Positions 8,139 through 16,510 of a DNA stretch of 64,000 nucleotides are shown here, in pieces (the stretch's first letter is position 1; each line of letters begins with the position of its first letter). A model generated the notes under the pieces. The model did no database searches and was not told the origin of the DNA. It worked only from the letters and a program-made list of their open reading frames with translations. The position numbers and the translations under genes are program-made. The stretch comes from Luminiphilus sp051201685 (GTDB lineage Bacteria > Pseudomonadota > Gammaproteobacteria > Pseudomonadales > Halieaceae), in assembly GCF_051201685.1 (NCBI RefSeq), contig NZ_CP179213.1, forward strand, positions 930,001 to 994,000. Direction: 5' to 3'.

Positions 8139-8963
8139 ATGGGCAGCCAGAAAATGCAAACACAACCGAAATATATTGTCGCCATCGCCTCCGGAAAAGG
8201 GGGGGTGGGAAAATCCACGGTCACCATGAATCTTGCCTTCGCACTGCAGCAGCAAGGTCGGTCGGTTGGTCTGTTGGATGCGGATATTTATGGGCCCAGT
8301 CAGCGTCGTATGCTGGGCGTGAGTCCGGAAATTACGCCTGAACAGGAGGGTGAAAAATGGCTCCACCCTGTTTCAGTAAACGGAATCAAAGCCATGTCGA
8401 TGGCGTTTCTGACAGATGAGTCAACTGCCATGGTCTGGCGGGGGCCCATGGCGAGCGGAGCGCTGGTTCAGATGCTTGAACAAACCCTTTGGGGGGAGTT
8501 GGACGTTTTGTTGGTCGATATGCCTCCGGGCACCGGAGATATCCAGCTGACGCTGGCACAAAAGGCGGCCTTAGCGGGGGCAGTCATCGTGACCACGCCA
8601 CAGGATATTGCCCTTATCGACGCCAAGAAAGGCATTGAGATGTTCCGCAAGGTAGACATCCCCGTGCTGGGGGTAATCGAGAATATGGCCACCCACGTAT
8701 GCTCGCAGTGCGGGCATGAGGAACCAATATTCGGCAGTGGCGGTGGTGAGCAAATGGCAGGCCAATACGATGTTGATGTGCTGGCTAGTCTTCCCTTATC
8801 GAAGATTGTTAGGGAAACTGCCGATGCGGGTGTCGCCATGCTGCATGAAGCGCCTGAGGATCCTGCTTCCCAGGGCTTTCAGCAGGCTGCGTCCGCCTTA
8901 TGGCTGAGCCTTTGTGCCGCCAAACCTAATGCAGGGCCCGTAATCACCATGGGCGACGATTGA
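8139..8963 (+). CDS. mrp: Iron-sulfur cluster carrier ATPase Mrp/ApbC, lacking the N-terminal DUF59 domain
   Basis: A P-loop ATPase of the Mrp/NBP35 family that carries and delivers [4Fe-4S] clusters. The deviant Walker A Gly-Lys-Gly-Gly-Val-Gly-Lys-Ser-Thr is at 19-27 and the cluster-binding CxxC is Cys188/Cys191. The protein has 274 residues because the MIP18/DUF59 domain of E. coli Mrp (369 residues) is absent; the P-loop begins almost at the N-terminus. The upstream gap is only 114 bases, so no room remains for that domain. A second in-frame ATG lies at 8154. The gene is divergent from metG and followed 22 bases later by dcd. Confidence 0.9.
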   Translation: MGSQKMQTQPKYIVAIASGKGGVGKSTVTMNLAFALQQQGRSVGLLDADIYGPSQRRMLGVSPEITPEQEGEKWLHPVSVNGIKAMSMAFLTDESTAMVWRGPMASGALVQMLEQTLWGELDVLLVDMPPGTGDIQLTLAQKAALAGAVIVTTPQDIALIDAKKGIEMFRKVDIPVLGVIENMATHVCSQCGHEEPIFGSGGGEQMAGQYDVDVLASLPLSKIVRETADAGVAMLHEAPEDPASQGFQQAASALWLSLCAAKPNAGPVITMGDD

Positions 8964-8985
8964 ACCTAGAGCTGGAGTACTGATT

Positions 8986-9552
8986 TTGACGATTAAATCT
9001 GACCGCTGGATACGTGAAATGGCTGACACAAAAGGGATGATTGAGCCTTTTGAGTCAGGTCAGGTCCGACAGAGAGGAGATGAAAGACTGATTTCCTACG
9101 GCACCTCTAGCTACGGCTACGACGTGCGCTGTAGTCGCGAGTTTAAAGTCTTCACTAATATAAATTCAGCGACGGTAGATCCCAAAAACTTTGATGAGGG
9201 CAGCTTTGTCCATGTGGAGAGTGATGTCTGCGTGATTCCGCCAAATTCCTTTGCGCTGGCCGCAACGGTCGAATATTTTCGGATACCTCGTAATGTTTTG
9301 ACAGTTTGTTTGGGTAAAAGTACGTATGCGCGCTGTGGGATTATCGTAAATGTCACGCCACTGGAACCTGAGTGGGAGGGGCATGTCACCCTCGAGTTTT
9401 CAAATACCACCACGCTGCCGGCAAAAATCTATGCCAATGAGGGGGTCGCTCAGATGTTGTTTTTTGAGTCGGATGAGGTTTGTGAAACCAGCTATGCGGA
9501 CCGTGGTGGTAAGTATCAGGGCCAGCGAGGTGTGACCTTGCCCAAAGCTTAA
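8986..9552 (+). CDS. dcd: dCTP deaminase
   Basis: Converts dCTP to dUTP, feeding dTMP synthesis. It has 188 residues, near the family norm of about 190. The N-terminal family motif Ile-Lys-Ser-Asp-Arg-Trp supports a TTG start at 8986, which has a GGAG Shine-Dalgarno sequence about eight bases upstream. Later motifs include Ser-Ser-Tyr-Gly-Tyr-Asp, Gly-Lys-Ser-Thr-Tyr-Ala-Arg and Glu-Trp-Glu-Gly-His-Val-Thr-Leu-Glu-Phe, which contains the catalytic glutamate. It is probably co-transcribed with mrp and ends eleven bases from the convergent DUF3108 gene. Confidence 0.95.
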   Translation: MTIKSDRWIREMADTKGMIEPFESGQVRQRGDERLISYGTSSYGYDVRCSREFKVFTNINSATVDPKNFDEGSFVHVESDVCVIPPNSFALAATVEYFRIPRNVLTVCLGKSTYARCGIIVNVTPLEPEWEGHVTLEFSNTTTLPAKIYANEGVAQMLFFESDEVCETSYADRGGKYQGQRGVTLPKA

Positions 9553-9563
9553 CGGCTGCTATC

Positions 9564-10283
9564 TCAGGGCTCGAGTGCCAAAGACTCAACGAGAATTTCA
9601 ATCGTTGAGTTATCTTCCTCGTGCAAAGTGCGAACCATCAAATAATCTAGCGACGGTGCAATCCAAACATTGGAGCGCCGTGATGCCTCTGGCGAACGCA
9701 CCTGCTCGAAGTGAAGAGTTTGCACGTCGCCGATAGGCGTCGTAAGCGTCTCTTTCCCCAAAAATTTCAACGTTCTTTGTTTGATCCTAGCGCCATCGAC
9801 GACCTTGAACTTGAGGATATCGGGTGGAGCATCGGAGGTTTGCGCCGCTATTTTAAGATCTAGGCGAAGCTGCTCCTGTTGGCTCAGCTGATCGAGGACC
9901 CCCGCTGACCAGGAATGCTCTGTCCAGTCGCCTTTTTTCAAGCTTTTGATGACGCCATCCTCGGGTAAAAAAATAACCTCCCGTCGGCGGCGGACAACAG
10001 ACTTAAGGTGGTAGCCGTAATCAATGCCTTGAATTTGCTCTCCAATTAGCTTGAATCGAGCGGATTCCTTAATCTTGGCGAACATAGAGCTGCCGTTGCT
10101 AGTAAGTGTGTAGCCATCATCGGTAGCCACGAGTTGGCGTTTAATCCGCACCTTCATTCCCATCGCTGTCGTTGAGTAAGTGGCTGTGTAGGGGGTCAGC
10201 GGGGTCGGTTCGGCAGCAGCAACGACAGTAAGCGGGCTCAATGCCCATAAAAAGAACAGCCCACCACACAGGAGTTTTTTCAT
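9564..10283 (-). CDS. DUF3108 family periplasmic protein
   Basis: An exported protein of 239 residues. The first about 23 residues form a Sec signal peptide with a Lys-Lys start, a Leu/Phe-rich core and Ala-Ala-Ala before the likely cleavage site. The mature part matches DUF3108, a beta-rich family recognised by its opening Tyr-Thr-Ala-Thr-Tyr segment and late Asp-Val-Gln-Thr-Leu-His-Phe-Glu. No molecular function is established. The gene starts one base after the purN stop region and so forms the tail of the purM-purN operon, an arrangement known from Pseudomonas. Confidence 0.8.
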   Translation of the reverse strand: MKKLLCGGLFFLWALSPLTVVAAAEPTPLTPYTATYSTTAMGMKVRIKRQLVATDDGYTLTSNGSSMFAKIKESARFKLIGEQIQGIDYGYHLKSVVRRRREVIFLPEDGVIKSLKKGDWTEHSWSAGVLDQLSQQEQLRLDLKIAAQTSDAPPDILKFKVVDGARIKQRTLKFLGKETLTTPIGDVQTLHFEQVRSPEASRRSNVWIAPSLDYLMVRTLHEEDNSTIEILVESLALEP

Positions 10284-10939
10284 CAGCTAGGCCTCCAAAG
10301 CTTCCCGCCGGGCGGGAGTATTTCGTCACCCCACATCACCCCTTGGGCGTTCAGACTGACTTCACCTGTCAGCAAGAGGTTGGCGGCATAGGGGTAAAGC
10401 TTATGTTCAAACGGCAGTACGCGACTCGCGAGTGATGCTGCAGTATCCCCATGCTCTATGGGTACCGGGGTTTGTAAGATACCCGGACCTTCATCGAGAC
10501 CGGGGGTTACAAAATGAACGGTGGCACCGCTTTCCTGCTCCCCCGCATCTAGAGCTCGTTGGTGGGTGTTGAGCCCGCGGTATTTTGGTAGCAGCGATGG
10601 GTGGATGTTAATGAGTTGGCCGCGAAAGCGATCAACAAAATTGCCGGTCAGGATGCGCATGAATCCGGCTAGAACAATAACGTCGGGTTTAAATTCGTAT
10701 ATTTTTTCCGCGAGGACCTCATCAAAGGCCTCTCTGGACTCATACAAAGTGTGATCGACCACTGCGGTGGCGATGCCAGCGTCTTGAGCAATTTTCAGGC
10801 CCGCGGCTTCGGGGCGATTGCTGATGACAACCTCAACCGAACCCTGAAGTTCGCCGGCCTGTTGCGCTCGCAAAAATGCCCCAAGGTTACTGCCTCTGCC
10901 AGACAGCAGTAGCGCTAGGCGTCCCGAGCCCCCTTTCAT
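10283..10939 (-). CDS. purN: Phosphoribosylglycinamide formyltransferase
   Basis: The third step of de novo purine synthesis: transfers formyl from 10-formyl-THF to GAR. It has 218 residues. The phosphate loop Ser-Gly-Arg-Gly-Ser-Asn-Leu is at about 13-19. The catalytic triad is read in Asn-Ile-His-Pro-Ser-Leu-Leu-Pro (Asn and His) and the later Asp-Glu-Gly-Pro (Asp). The start overlaps the purM stop by four bases, so translation is coupled to purM. The downstream gene encodes a DUF3108 protein. Confidence 0.95.
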   Translation of the reverse strand: MKGGSGRLALLLSGRGSNLGAFLRAQQAGELQGSVEVVISNRPEAAGLKIAQDAGIATAVVDHTLYESREAFDEVLAEKIYEFKPDVIVLAGFMRILTGNFVDRFRGQLINIHPSLLPKYRGLNTHQRALDAGEQESGATVHFVTPGLDEGPGILQTPVPIEHGDTAASLASRVLPFEHKLYPYAANLLLTGEVSLNAQGVMWGDEILPPGGKLWRPS

Positions 10940-11979
10940 CCTGAGAACTCGACCCCTCCAGCGCCGCTGACAATATCGCCTATTTGCCAGGCGGTGATGC
11001 CCGTGCCGGTTAGGTGATCTAGGGTTGTTTGTGCCTGATCAGCAGCCACGACAACGACCATGCCGACTCCGCAATTAAAGGTACGCAACATCTCGTATTG
11101 CTCGACGTTGCCGCCTTGCTGAAGCCATTCAAAAACAGCGGCTGGGCGCCAGCTGCTGAGATCGATTCGTGCGGTACAGCCAGTAGGCAAAACGCGAGGT
11201 AAATTTTCGGGGAGACCGCCACCAGTAATATGTGCCATCGCATGTATTGGCACAGCTTTTTGCAGGGACAAGAGCGCGCGATTATAAATCGTAGTGGGGG
11301 CCAGTAGCGCGTCTATTAATGTCTGTCCGTCAGAGAGGGGGGTGTCCAGCGCAGCAGATTGCACCTCTATGATTTTTCGAATGAGAGAAAAACCATTTGC
11401 GTGGGGGCCACTCGAGGGAAGGGCAATAAGCACATCACCATCAGCGACCTTTTTGCCGTCGATAATGTCTCTCTTCTCCGCCACGCCCACACAAAAACCG
11501 GCGAGGTCATAATCCTCGCCTTCATACATGCCGGGCATTTCTGCGGTTTCTCCGCCGACTAAGGCACAACCAGCTAACTCACAGCCCTTACCAATGCCGG
11601 TGACGACCTCTGCCGCAACGTCGATATTGAGTTTGCCTGTTGCGTAATAGTCGAGGAACAACAGGGGTTCAGCACCCACCACGGCAATGTCGTTACTGCA
11701 CATCGCTACTAAGTCGATGCCAATCGAATCGTGACGCCCAGCTGTCATGGCGAGTCGCAGTTTCGTGCCAACCCCATCGGTGCCCGAGACGAGTACCGGC
11801 TGCTCAAATCCTTGGGGTATTTCTACCAGCGCACCAAAGCCTCCAATGCCGCCCATCACTTCGGGTCTTCGAGTTGCTGCGGTGACACTTTTCAGGCGAT
11901 CAACCAATTCATTGCCGGCGTCGATGTCAACGCCTGCGTCTCGATAGGACAAGGTGGGCTTCTTTGAGGTATCGCTCAT
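10936..11979 (-). CDS. purM: Phosphoribosylformylglycinamidine cyclo-ligase (AIR synthetase)
   Basis: Closes the imidazole ring in purine synthesis (FGAM to AIR). The family N-terminus Leu-Ser-Tyr-Arg-Asp-Ala-Gly-Val-Asp-Ile-Asp-Ala-Gly-Asn is present, and Gly-Thr-Asp-Gly-Val-Gly-Thr-Lys and the Gly-Gly-Gly-Leu-Pro-Glu-Asn segment follow. I place the start at the ATG at 11979 because the protein then begins as in other PurM; an upstream ATG at 11994 would add five residues. Length 347. First gene of the purM-purN-DUF3108 operon, divergent from the DUF2066 gene. Confidence 0.95.
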   Translation of the reverse strand: MSDTSKKPTLSYRDAGVDIDAGNELVDRLKSVTAATRRPEVMGGIGGFGALVEIPQGFEQPVLVSGTDGVGTKLRLAMTAGRHDSIGIDLVAMCSNDIAVVGAEPLLFLDYYATGKLNIDVAAEVVTGIGKGCELAGCALVGGETAEMPGMYEGEDYDLAGFCVGVAEKRDIIDGKKVADGDVLIALPSSGPHANGFSLIRKIIEVQSAALDTPLSDGQTLIDALLAPTTIYNRALLSLQKAVPIHAMAHITGGGLPENLPRVLPTGCTARIDLSSWRPAAVFEWLQQGGNVEQYEMLRTFNCGVGMVVVVAADQAQTTLDHLTGTGITAWQIGDIVSGAGGVEFSG

Positions 11980-12080
11980 GGGTGCTAACGCCATTTGGTC
12001 AGAGGTGGTGGTGACAGGGTACTGGCTGGCTGTGAACTAGGGAAGCAACGCTCCAAGGTTTTCACTGGTAAACTTACGGC

Positions 12081-13130
12081 ATGTTAAATCTAATTCGCAC
12101 ATTTAAGGGCCGGATCGGTCGAATTGTCCTCTTATTGGCGGTGACATTTCCTGTGTTTGCCCAGTCAGATTTTTACGCTGCCCGCGTTGAAGTGCCTGAT
12201 CGCAGTGACGCAGCATTGGCATCCGGGGCGCGAGAAGCCCTAAACCGAGTGCTTGTAAGAGTGTCTGGCAATGAAGAAATTGCTAAAAACCCGACGGTTG
12301 CGGCCGCGTTGAGAGTGGCCCGCGACCGTGTTTCGATCTATAGCTTCGAGCAAGAAGGAGGGCAGGTCTACCTTCAGGCTACATTCGATGATGTTTTAGT
12401 GAAAAGTATATTGCGCGAGTCAGACGCCACCTTTTGGTCTGAAGACAGGCCGCCGGTATTACTTTGGCTGGTTGTGGATGAGCCTTATAGTCGCCGATTT
12501 GCAACCGTCAGCCAAGACGGTGCTTTACTGCTAGAGCTATCTGAGGCCTTTACTGCAAGAGGCATTGACCTGCGTTTGCCTCTCCTTGATTTGGAGGATG
12601 CAGCCAAGCTGTCCCCTGAAATGGTTTGGCAACGCGTAGCGCGCAGAATTCGCTCGGCGTCTCAGCGCTATGGCACCGAGCATATTTTAGTCGGGCGGTA
12701 TGTACAGTTGACCACGGGTTCACAGCTTGCGGATTGGCTTTACCTAGACAGTGAAGATCAGCGGCAAGTTCAGGTGCAGGGCAGTAAAACGACGCCGGTT
12801 GTGTTGGCTGGAGTCGATCTTGCTGTCGACGCTATGGCCGATCGCTACGCGGTGACACTTGAGTCAACGCCAGGGCAGAGCTTTATTGCCGTGACGGTTA
12901 CGGGAGTGGAGAGCTTTGCTGATTATCAATCAGTTGTGGGTATACTGCGCCAGCTCCCAGTACTGGATTCCCTCATAATTGATGAAATTTACAAGGATAG
13001 GCTGGGAGTTCGAGTGACTGGACTGAGCAACGCTGAGGCGTTGGCCCGGGTGCTGCCCGGTCGATCACGACTGGTTGTCTCGGGTGATGTGTCAGCTAAC
13101 CGCATAAACTTGCATTGGGGGCAACCATGA
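12081..13130 (+). CDS. DUF2066 domain exported protein
   Basis: A protein of 349 residues with a signal peptide (basic start, hydrophobic core to about residue 27, Phe-Ala-Gln cleavage region). The mature N-terminus, Tyr-Ala-Ala-Arg-Val-Glu-Val-Pro-Asp-Arg-Ser with Ala-Leu-Asn-Arg-Val-Leu-Val-Arg-Val-Ser-Gly-Asn, is characteristic of DUF2066. Function is unknown. The arrangement purM divergent from DUF2066, then perM and hda, is conserved in Pseudomonas. Its stop overlaps the perM start (ATGA), so the two are translationally linked. Confidence 0.85.
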   Translation: MLNLIRTFKGRIGRIVLLLAVTFPVFAQSDFYAARVEVPDRSDAALASGAREALNRVLVRVSGNEEIAKNPTVAAALRVARDRVSIYSFEQEGGQVYLQATFDDVLVKSILRESDATFWSEDRPPVLLWLVVDEPYSRRFATVSQDGALLLELSEAFTARGIDLRLPLLDLEDAAKLSPEMVWQRVARRIRSASQRYGTEHILVGRYVQLTTGSQLADWLYLDSEDQRQVQVQGSKTTPVVLAGVDLAVDAMADRYAVTLESTPGQSFIAVTVTGVESFADYQSVVGILRQLPVLDSLIIDEIYKDRLGVRVTGLSNAEALARVLPGRSRLVVSGDVSANRINLHWGQP

Positions 13131-14197
13131 GTAACGAAGCTGCTGTGAATCGATGGCCTTTCGTACTGGGCCTGATTGCGGCAATGGCGGTATTTATTTG
13201 GGGTCTGCACCCTATTTTGGCGCCTTTTTTAGCGGGGGCGCTCATTGCCTATTTAGGGGATCCGGTAGTCGATGCCCTTGAAAGGCGGGGTATGGGTCGC
13301 TCCTCAGGCGTGATCTTGGTGTTCTTGATGCTCATATTGGTGACCACCGTCATTTTATTGGTGGGGGTTCCCCTGCTCATTGATCAGCTTGATCAAGCGA
13401 TCAAGAAATTACCGATTCTCTATCGATGGGTATCGACCTCACTGCTGCCGTCGATACATGAGCGCATTAGCGTAAGTCCAGTACATTTGCCTCCTATCGA
13501 CTGGGAGGCTGAATTAGCTGCGCGATGGCAATCTGTAGGCAAGCTGTTGGCAACCTCGGTAGCCAGCCTCACTCGATCGGGTTTTGGTGTCATTGCTGCG
13601 GTTTTCAATATGACATTAATACCCGTGGTGGCTTTTTACCTAATGCGTGACTGGGATCGCATGATGGCGGCGATACTTGACCTCGTGCCTGTGGCTTGGC
13701 AGCAAGACTTGAGTCGAATGGCCGCCGAAGCCAATGACGTTCTCGGTGCTTTTATCCGCGGCCAATTTTTAGTGATGCTCGCTCAGGCGTTTATCTACAG
13801 TGCAGGGTTGTGGGTTGTAGGTTTGGACTTTGCCTTAATATTAGGAACCGTGGCGGGCCTGGCCTCTATTATCCCCTACGCAGGTGCCGTGCTTGGTGTG
13901 GGCAGTTCCCTCTTAGTCGCTTGGTTTCAGTCTGGCGGTGATCTGGGCCTTATCGCTTGGGTTGGGCTGGTTTTTGGCGTTGGTCAAACGTTAGAGAGCA
14001 TGGTTCTTACGCCGTTGTTAATTGGTGACCGAATCGGATTGCACCCCGTTTTGGTGATTTTCGCACTGTTGGCAGGTGGACAGTTGGCGGGTTTTACCGG
14101 CGTGCTGTTAGCACTACCTGTCGCGGCCGTAATTGTGGTTTTCTGTCGACATGCGGTCGGTTACTACCGCAACACTGACACCTATCGCAGCGATTGA
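13127..14197 (+). CDS. perM: AI-2E family transporter / PerM homologue
   Basis: An integral membrane protein of 356 residues with about eight hydrophobic segments, including a long pair at the N-terminus and the family segment Ile-Ile-Pro-Tyr-Ala-Gly-Ala near the middle. Members move small molecules or act as sodium/proton antiporters; the substrate here cannot be inferred. I take the ATG at 13127 (ATGA overlap with the DUF2066 stop, GGGG upstream) over the in-frame ATG at 13115. It lies directly before hda, a conserved neighbour. Confidence 0.85.
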   Translation: MSNEAAVNRWPFVLGLIAAMAVFIWGLHPILAPFLAGALIAYLGDPVVDALERRGMGRSSGVILVFLMLILVTTVILLVGVPLLIDQLDQAIKKLPILYRWVSTSLLPSIHERISVSPVHLPPIDWEAELAARWQSVGKLLATSVASLTRSGFGVIAAVFNMTLIPVVAFYLMRDWDRMMAAILDLVPVAWQQDLSRMAAEANDVLGAFIRGQFLVMLAQAFIYSAGLWVVGLDFALILGTVAGLASIIPYAGAVLGVGSSLLVAWFQSGGDLGLIAWVGLVFGVGQTLESMVLTPLLIGDRIGLHPVLVIFALLAGGQLAGFTGVLLALPVAAVIVVFCRHAVGYYRNTDTYRSD

Positions 14198-14210
14198 ACG
14201 TGAGGCCAGC

Positions 14211-14915
14211 GTGGTCGATCAGCTACCCCTGAAAATCTCTTTTGATAGCGACCTTAACCTGGATAACTTCCAGTCGCGTCCCGATCTGCTTCAGTTACTA
14301 ACCGAGGTCGACGCCTTGCTGGCAGGGGCAGGGCAATCGCTGTTTCTTTGGGGGCCCCTTGGGGCCGGTAAAAGCCATTTGCTTCAGGGGATCAGCCGAG
14401 CGATCGGCCCCCGAGCCCTTTACTTACCTATGACGGAGCTTCTTCAGTATCCTCCAGAAGCCGTGCTTGAGGGGGTCGCGACCAGCGACGCGGTACTGAT
14501 TGATGATGTCCAGCTGACTCTCGACAGAGATGATTGGCAGGAGGCCCTGTTCCACAGCTTTAATCGTTTAAAGGCGGCGGGCATTCCTCAGATTTACTCA
14601 GGCTTAGCGCCCCCTGCACAGATGATGGCGGTGTTACCCGATCTCCGGTCTCGGTGGGGTGAGCTGGTGGTCTATCACTTACCTGCCTTAAGCGAGCATG
14701 AGCTGGGGGAATTGCTTCAGTTTCGGGCGTTACAGAGGGGGCTGAAGCTCTCTAACGAGGTCGTGCACTATATTTTAAGTCGCGCACCCCGGGGTACTGA
14801 GGCATTAATGGCCTTGTTAGACGAGCTCGATGACGCAGCTCTAGCTAGGGGGCGCCCCATCACAATTCCTTTACTAGCGGAGCTTAGGCTGTGGTCTGGG
14901 GATCGGTCACGGTAA
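14211..14915 (+). CDS. hda: DnaA regulatory inactivator Hda
   Basis: An AAA+ protein related to DnaA that, bound to the DNA-loaded beta clamp, stimulates hydrolysis of DnaA-ATP after initiation. The Walker A Gly-Pro-Leu-Gly-Ala-Gly-Lys-Ser-His is followed by Walker B Val-Leu-Ile-Asp-Asp-Val-Gln. I start it at the GTG at 14211: TGAGG lies six bases upstream, the length becomes 234 residues (E. coli has about 233), and a Gln-Leu-Pro-Leu clamp-binding motif then sits at the N-terminus as in Pseudomonas Hda. The longer frame from 14133 would overlap perM. The last 32 bases overlap the convergent transporter gene. Confidence 0.92.
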   Translation: MVDQLPLKISFDSDLNLDNFQSRPDLLQLLTEVDALLAGAGQSLFLWGPLGAGKSHLLQGISRAIGPRALYLPMTELLQYPPEAVLEGVATSDAVLIDDVQLTLDRDDWQEALFHSFNRLKAAGIPQIYSGLAPPAQMMAVLPDLRSRWGELVVYHLPALSEHELGELLQFRALQRGLKLSNEVVHYILSRAPRGTEALMALLDELDDAALARGRPITIPLLAELRLWSGDRSR

Positions 14916-15663
14916 CGGCATAGTCGTTTGGGCCAAGCTGTAAGTAGCTACGCAACCAGCGAACCAGCAAATACAAAGGCACAGTGTCTGCAAGGGCTGA
15001 GAGTGCTTTAAAGGCGTAGTTACTGCCTATCAGCACCAGCAGCGTGTTGAACGCCATCTCTCCACGCCAGTACACCGCGCCGAAGGTAACCGTGATGACC
15101 ATAATGGAGTCGACCATTTGGCTCAGCAAAGTGCTGAAGTTGTTGCGTAACCATAGGTGCTTGCCTCGGGTGAGGCGTTTCCAAAAATGATACAGCTGAA
15201 CATCACAGTACTGCGCAGTGATGTAGGCCAGCATCGAAGCGAAAACGGCCCCCGACGTTGTGGCATAAATCAGCTCAAATAATCCAATCTGTCCGCTGAC
15301 AATATCGCCATTTGGCAGCGCCACAGGCTCCGCCAGTTGTATGATTTGCCAAGGGGGCATGGTCTCAGGTGGCACTGAAGGAGCTAGATTTCCTAAAGTG
15401 AGTACCGCAAGAATTAAAAGATTAAGGCCCAATCCAACGGTGACTAAAAAGTTCGCGCGGGCGCGCCCGTAAAGCTCTGACACCAAATCGGTGCAAAGGA
15501 ATGTCAGTGGGTAGGGCAATACGCCTACCGCTAAGGCGAGGGGGCCTAGCTGTATAAAGCGGGTGATGCCGACAACGTTGAGTAGAGTCATGGCGCCCAA
15601 AAATACTGCCGCCAACACTAAAAAGACCCGTTCGCGTCGCTCTCTGAGAAGCTCACTCGCCAC
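14884..15663 (-). CDS. Queuosine precursor transporter (YhhQ/QueT, VUT_1 family)
   Basis: A membrane protein of about 259 residues with six or so hydrophobic segments. The family feature Asp-Leu-Val-Ser-Glu-Leu-Tyr-Gly appears after the second segment. YhhQ in E. coli imports 7-cyano-7-deazaguanine (preQ0)/preQ1 for tRNA queuosine. I choose the GTG at 15663, placed two bases after the SDR stop; the longer frame to 15735 would overlap the SDR gene by 70 bases. Its 3' end overlaps hda convergently. The neighbouring pterin-type gene makes the context suggestive, but this could serve queuosine salvage alone. Confidence 0.82.
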   Translation of the reverse strand: MASELLRERRERVFLVLAAVFLGAMTLLNVVGITRFIQLGPLALAVGVLPYPLTFLCTDLVSELYGRARANFLVTVGLGLNLLILAVLTLGNLAPSVPPETMPPWQIIQLAEPVALPNGDIVSGQIGLFELIYATTSGAVFASMLAYITAQYCDVQLYHFWKRLTRGKHLWLRNNFSTLLSQMVDSIMVITVTFGAVYWRGEMAFNTLLVLIGSNYAFKALSALADTVPLYLLVRWLRSYLQLGPNDYAVTVTDPQTTA

Positions 15664-15665
15664 GA

Positions 15666-16376
15666 TTAATGCTCTACTTGCCCCAGATTTCCGTGCAACA
15701 CGGCACCGTTTATCACGGGATTGCTGTGCGCCCAAACGATCAAGCGAGCAATTTCCTCAGGTTCAACAAGCCGCCCAAAGCTATTCATGGAACTGATAGC
15801 CTCAACGATTTTTTGGTCTTGACCGATATGATTGCGCAGCATCTCGGTATCAGTAAACCCAGGGCAAATTAGAGCGGTATGGATCCCTCTGCCCATTAAA
15901 TCCTGACAAGTGGCACGCATCATTCCTAGCTGTGCATGTTTGCTCACGACGTAACTAAAGGCGCCTTTGACAGCCTTTTCAGATAGCGTTGACCCTACAA
16001 ATAATACGCTAGAGCCGCTGGGCATCAGCGGCAGGAGCTCGCGGTTGAGGTTGTTAATGGCGAGGGTGTTGATCTGAAGGACGGTTGCTAAGGACGCATC
16101 ATCGGTGTCGTCTGCGGTGTCTTTGAGCATCAATGCAGCGTTGTGAACCAAGCACACTGATTCGGGCTGCGTATCTTTCAAATGCGCTGACAATGAACTT
16201 GTCAGCTCTTGAACCGATTTTCGGTCGCTTAAATCACCGCACAAATCCGTCACCCCGCTCACAGGGCAGGGGCGGCGAGAAATGTTGATGACGGCAAAAC
16301 CTGCATTGAGAAACAGGGCCGCAGCAGCAGCTCCGATGCCCGAGCTGGCTCCCGTGATAATGGCGGTTTGTGTCAT
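15666..16376 (-). CDS. Short-chain dehydrogenase/reductase, possibly sepiapterin reductase-like
   Basis: A classical SDR of 236 residues. The NADP/NAD loop Thr-Gly-Ala-Ser-Ser-Gly-Ile-Gly is at 8-15, Asn-Ala-Ala at 79-81, and the catalytic Ser129, Tyr142 and Lys146 are in place. An Arg-Arg pair after the second strand (34-35) suggests NADPH preference. The overall look resembles benzil/sepiapterin reductase-type SDRs, but substrate cannot be read from sequence. It is divergent from the PTPS-family gene at 16511 and upstream of the YhhQ gene, so a role in pterin or deazaguanine chemistry is an inference from context. Confidence 0.75.
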   Translation of the reverse strand: MTQTAIITGASSGIGAAAAALFLNAGFAVINISRRPCPVSGVTDLCGDLSDRKSVQELTSSLSAHLKDTQPESVCLVHNAALMLKDTADDTDDASLATVLQINTLAINNLNRELLPLMPSGSSVLFVGSTLSEKAVKGAFSYVVSKHAQLGMMRATCQDLMGRGIHTALICPGFTDTEMLRNHIGQDQKIVEAISSMNSFGRLVEPEEIARLIVWAHSNPVINGAVLHGNLGQVEH

Positions 16377-16510
16377 GCTGGTGGCTTTCCTTAATCCTCT
16401 ATGATCGGTACGCAGGTCTGCAGCAGCTGGATGGCAAACCTCTCTATTGGCTTGCTAACCGCTTCACCAGACCCCACCATACACTGTCCCCACAAATCTG
16501 GCAGTCCACA

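Noticed and set aside
16370..16510. N-terminal extension of the PTPS-family protein
   Set aside because: The frame is open, but the residues have no family similarity and would overlap the divergent SDR start; the Met at 16511 fits homologues.
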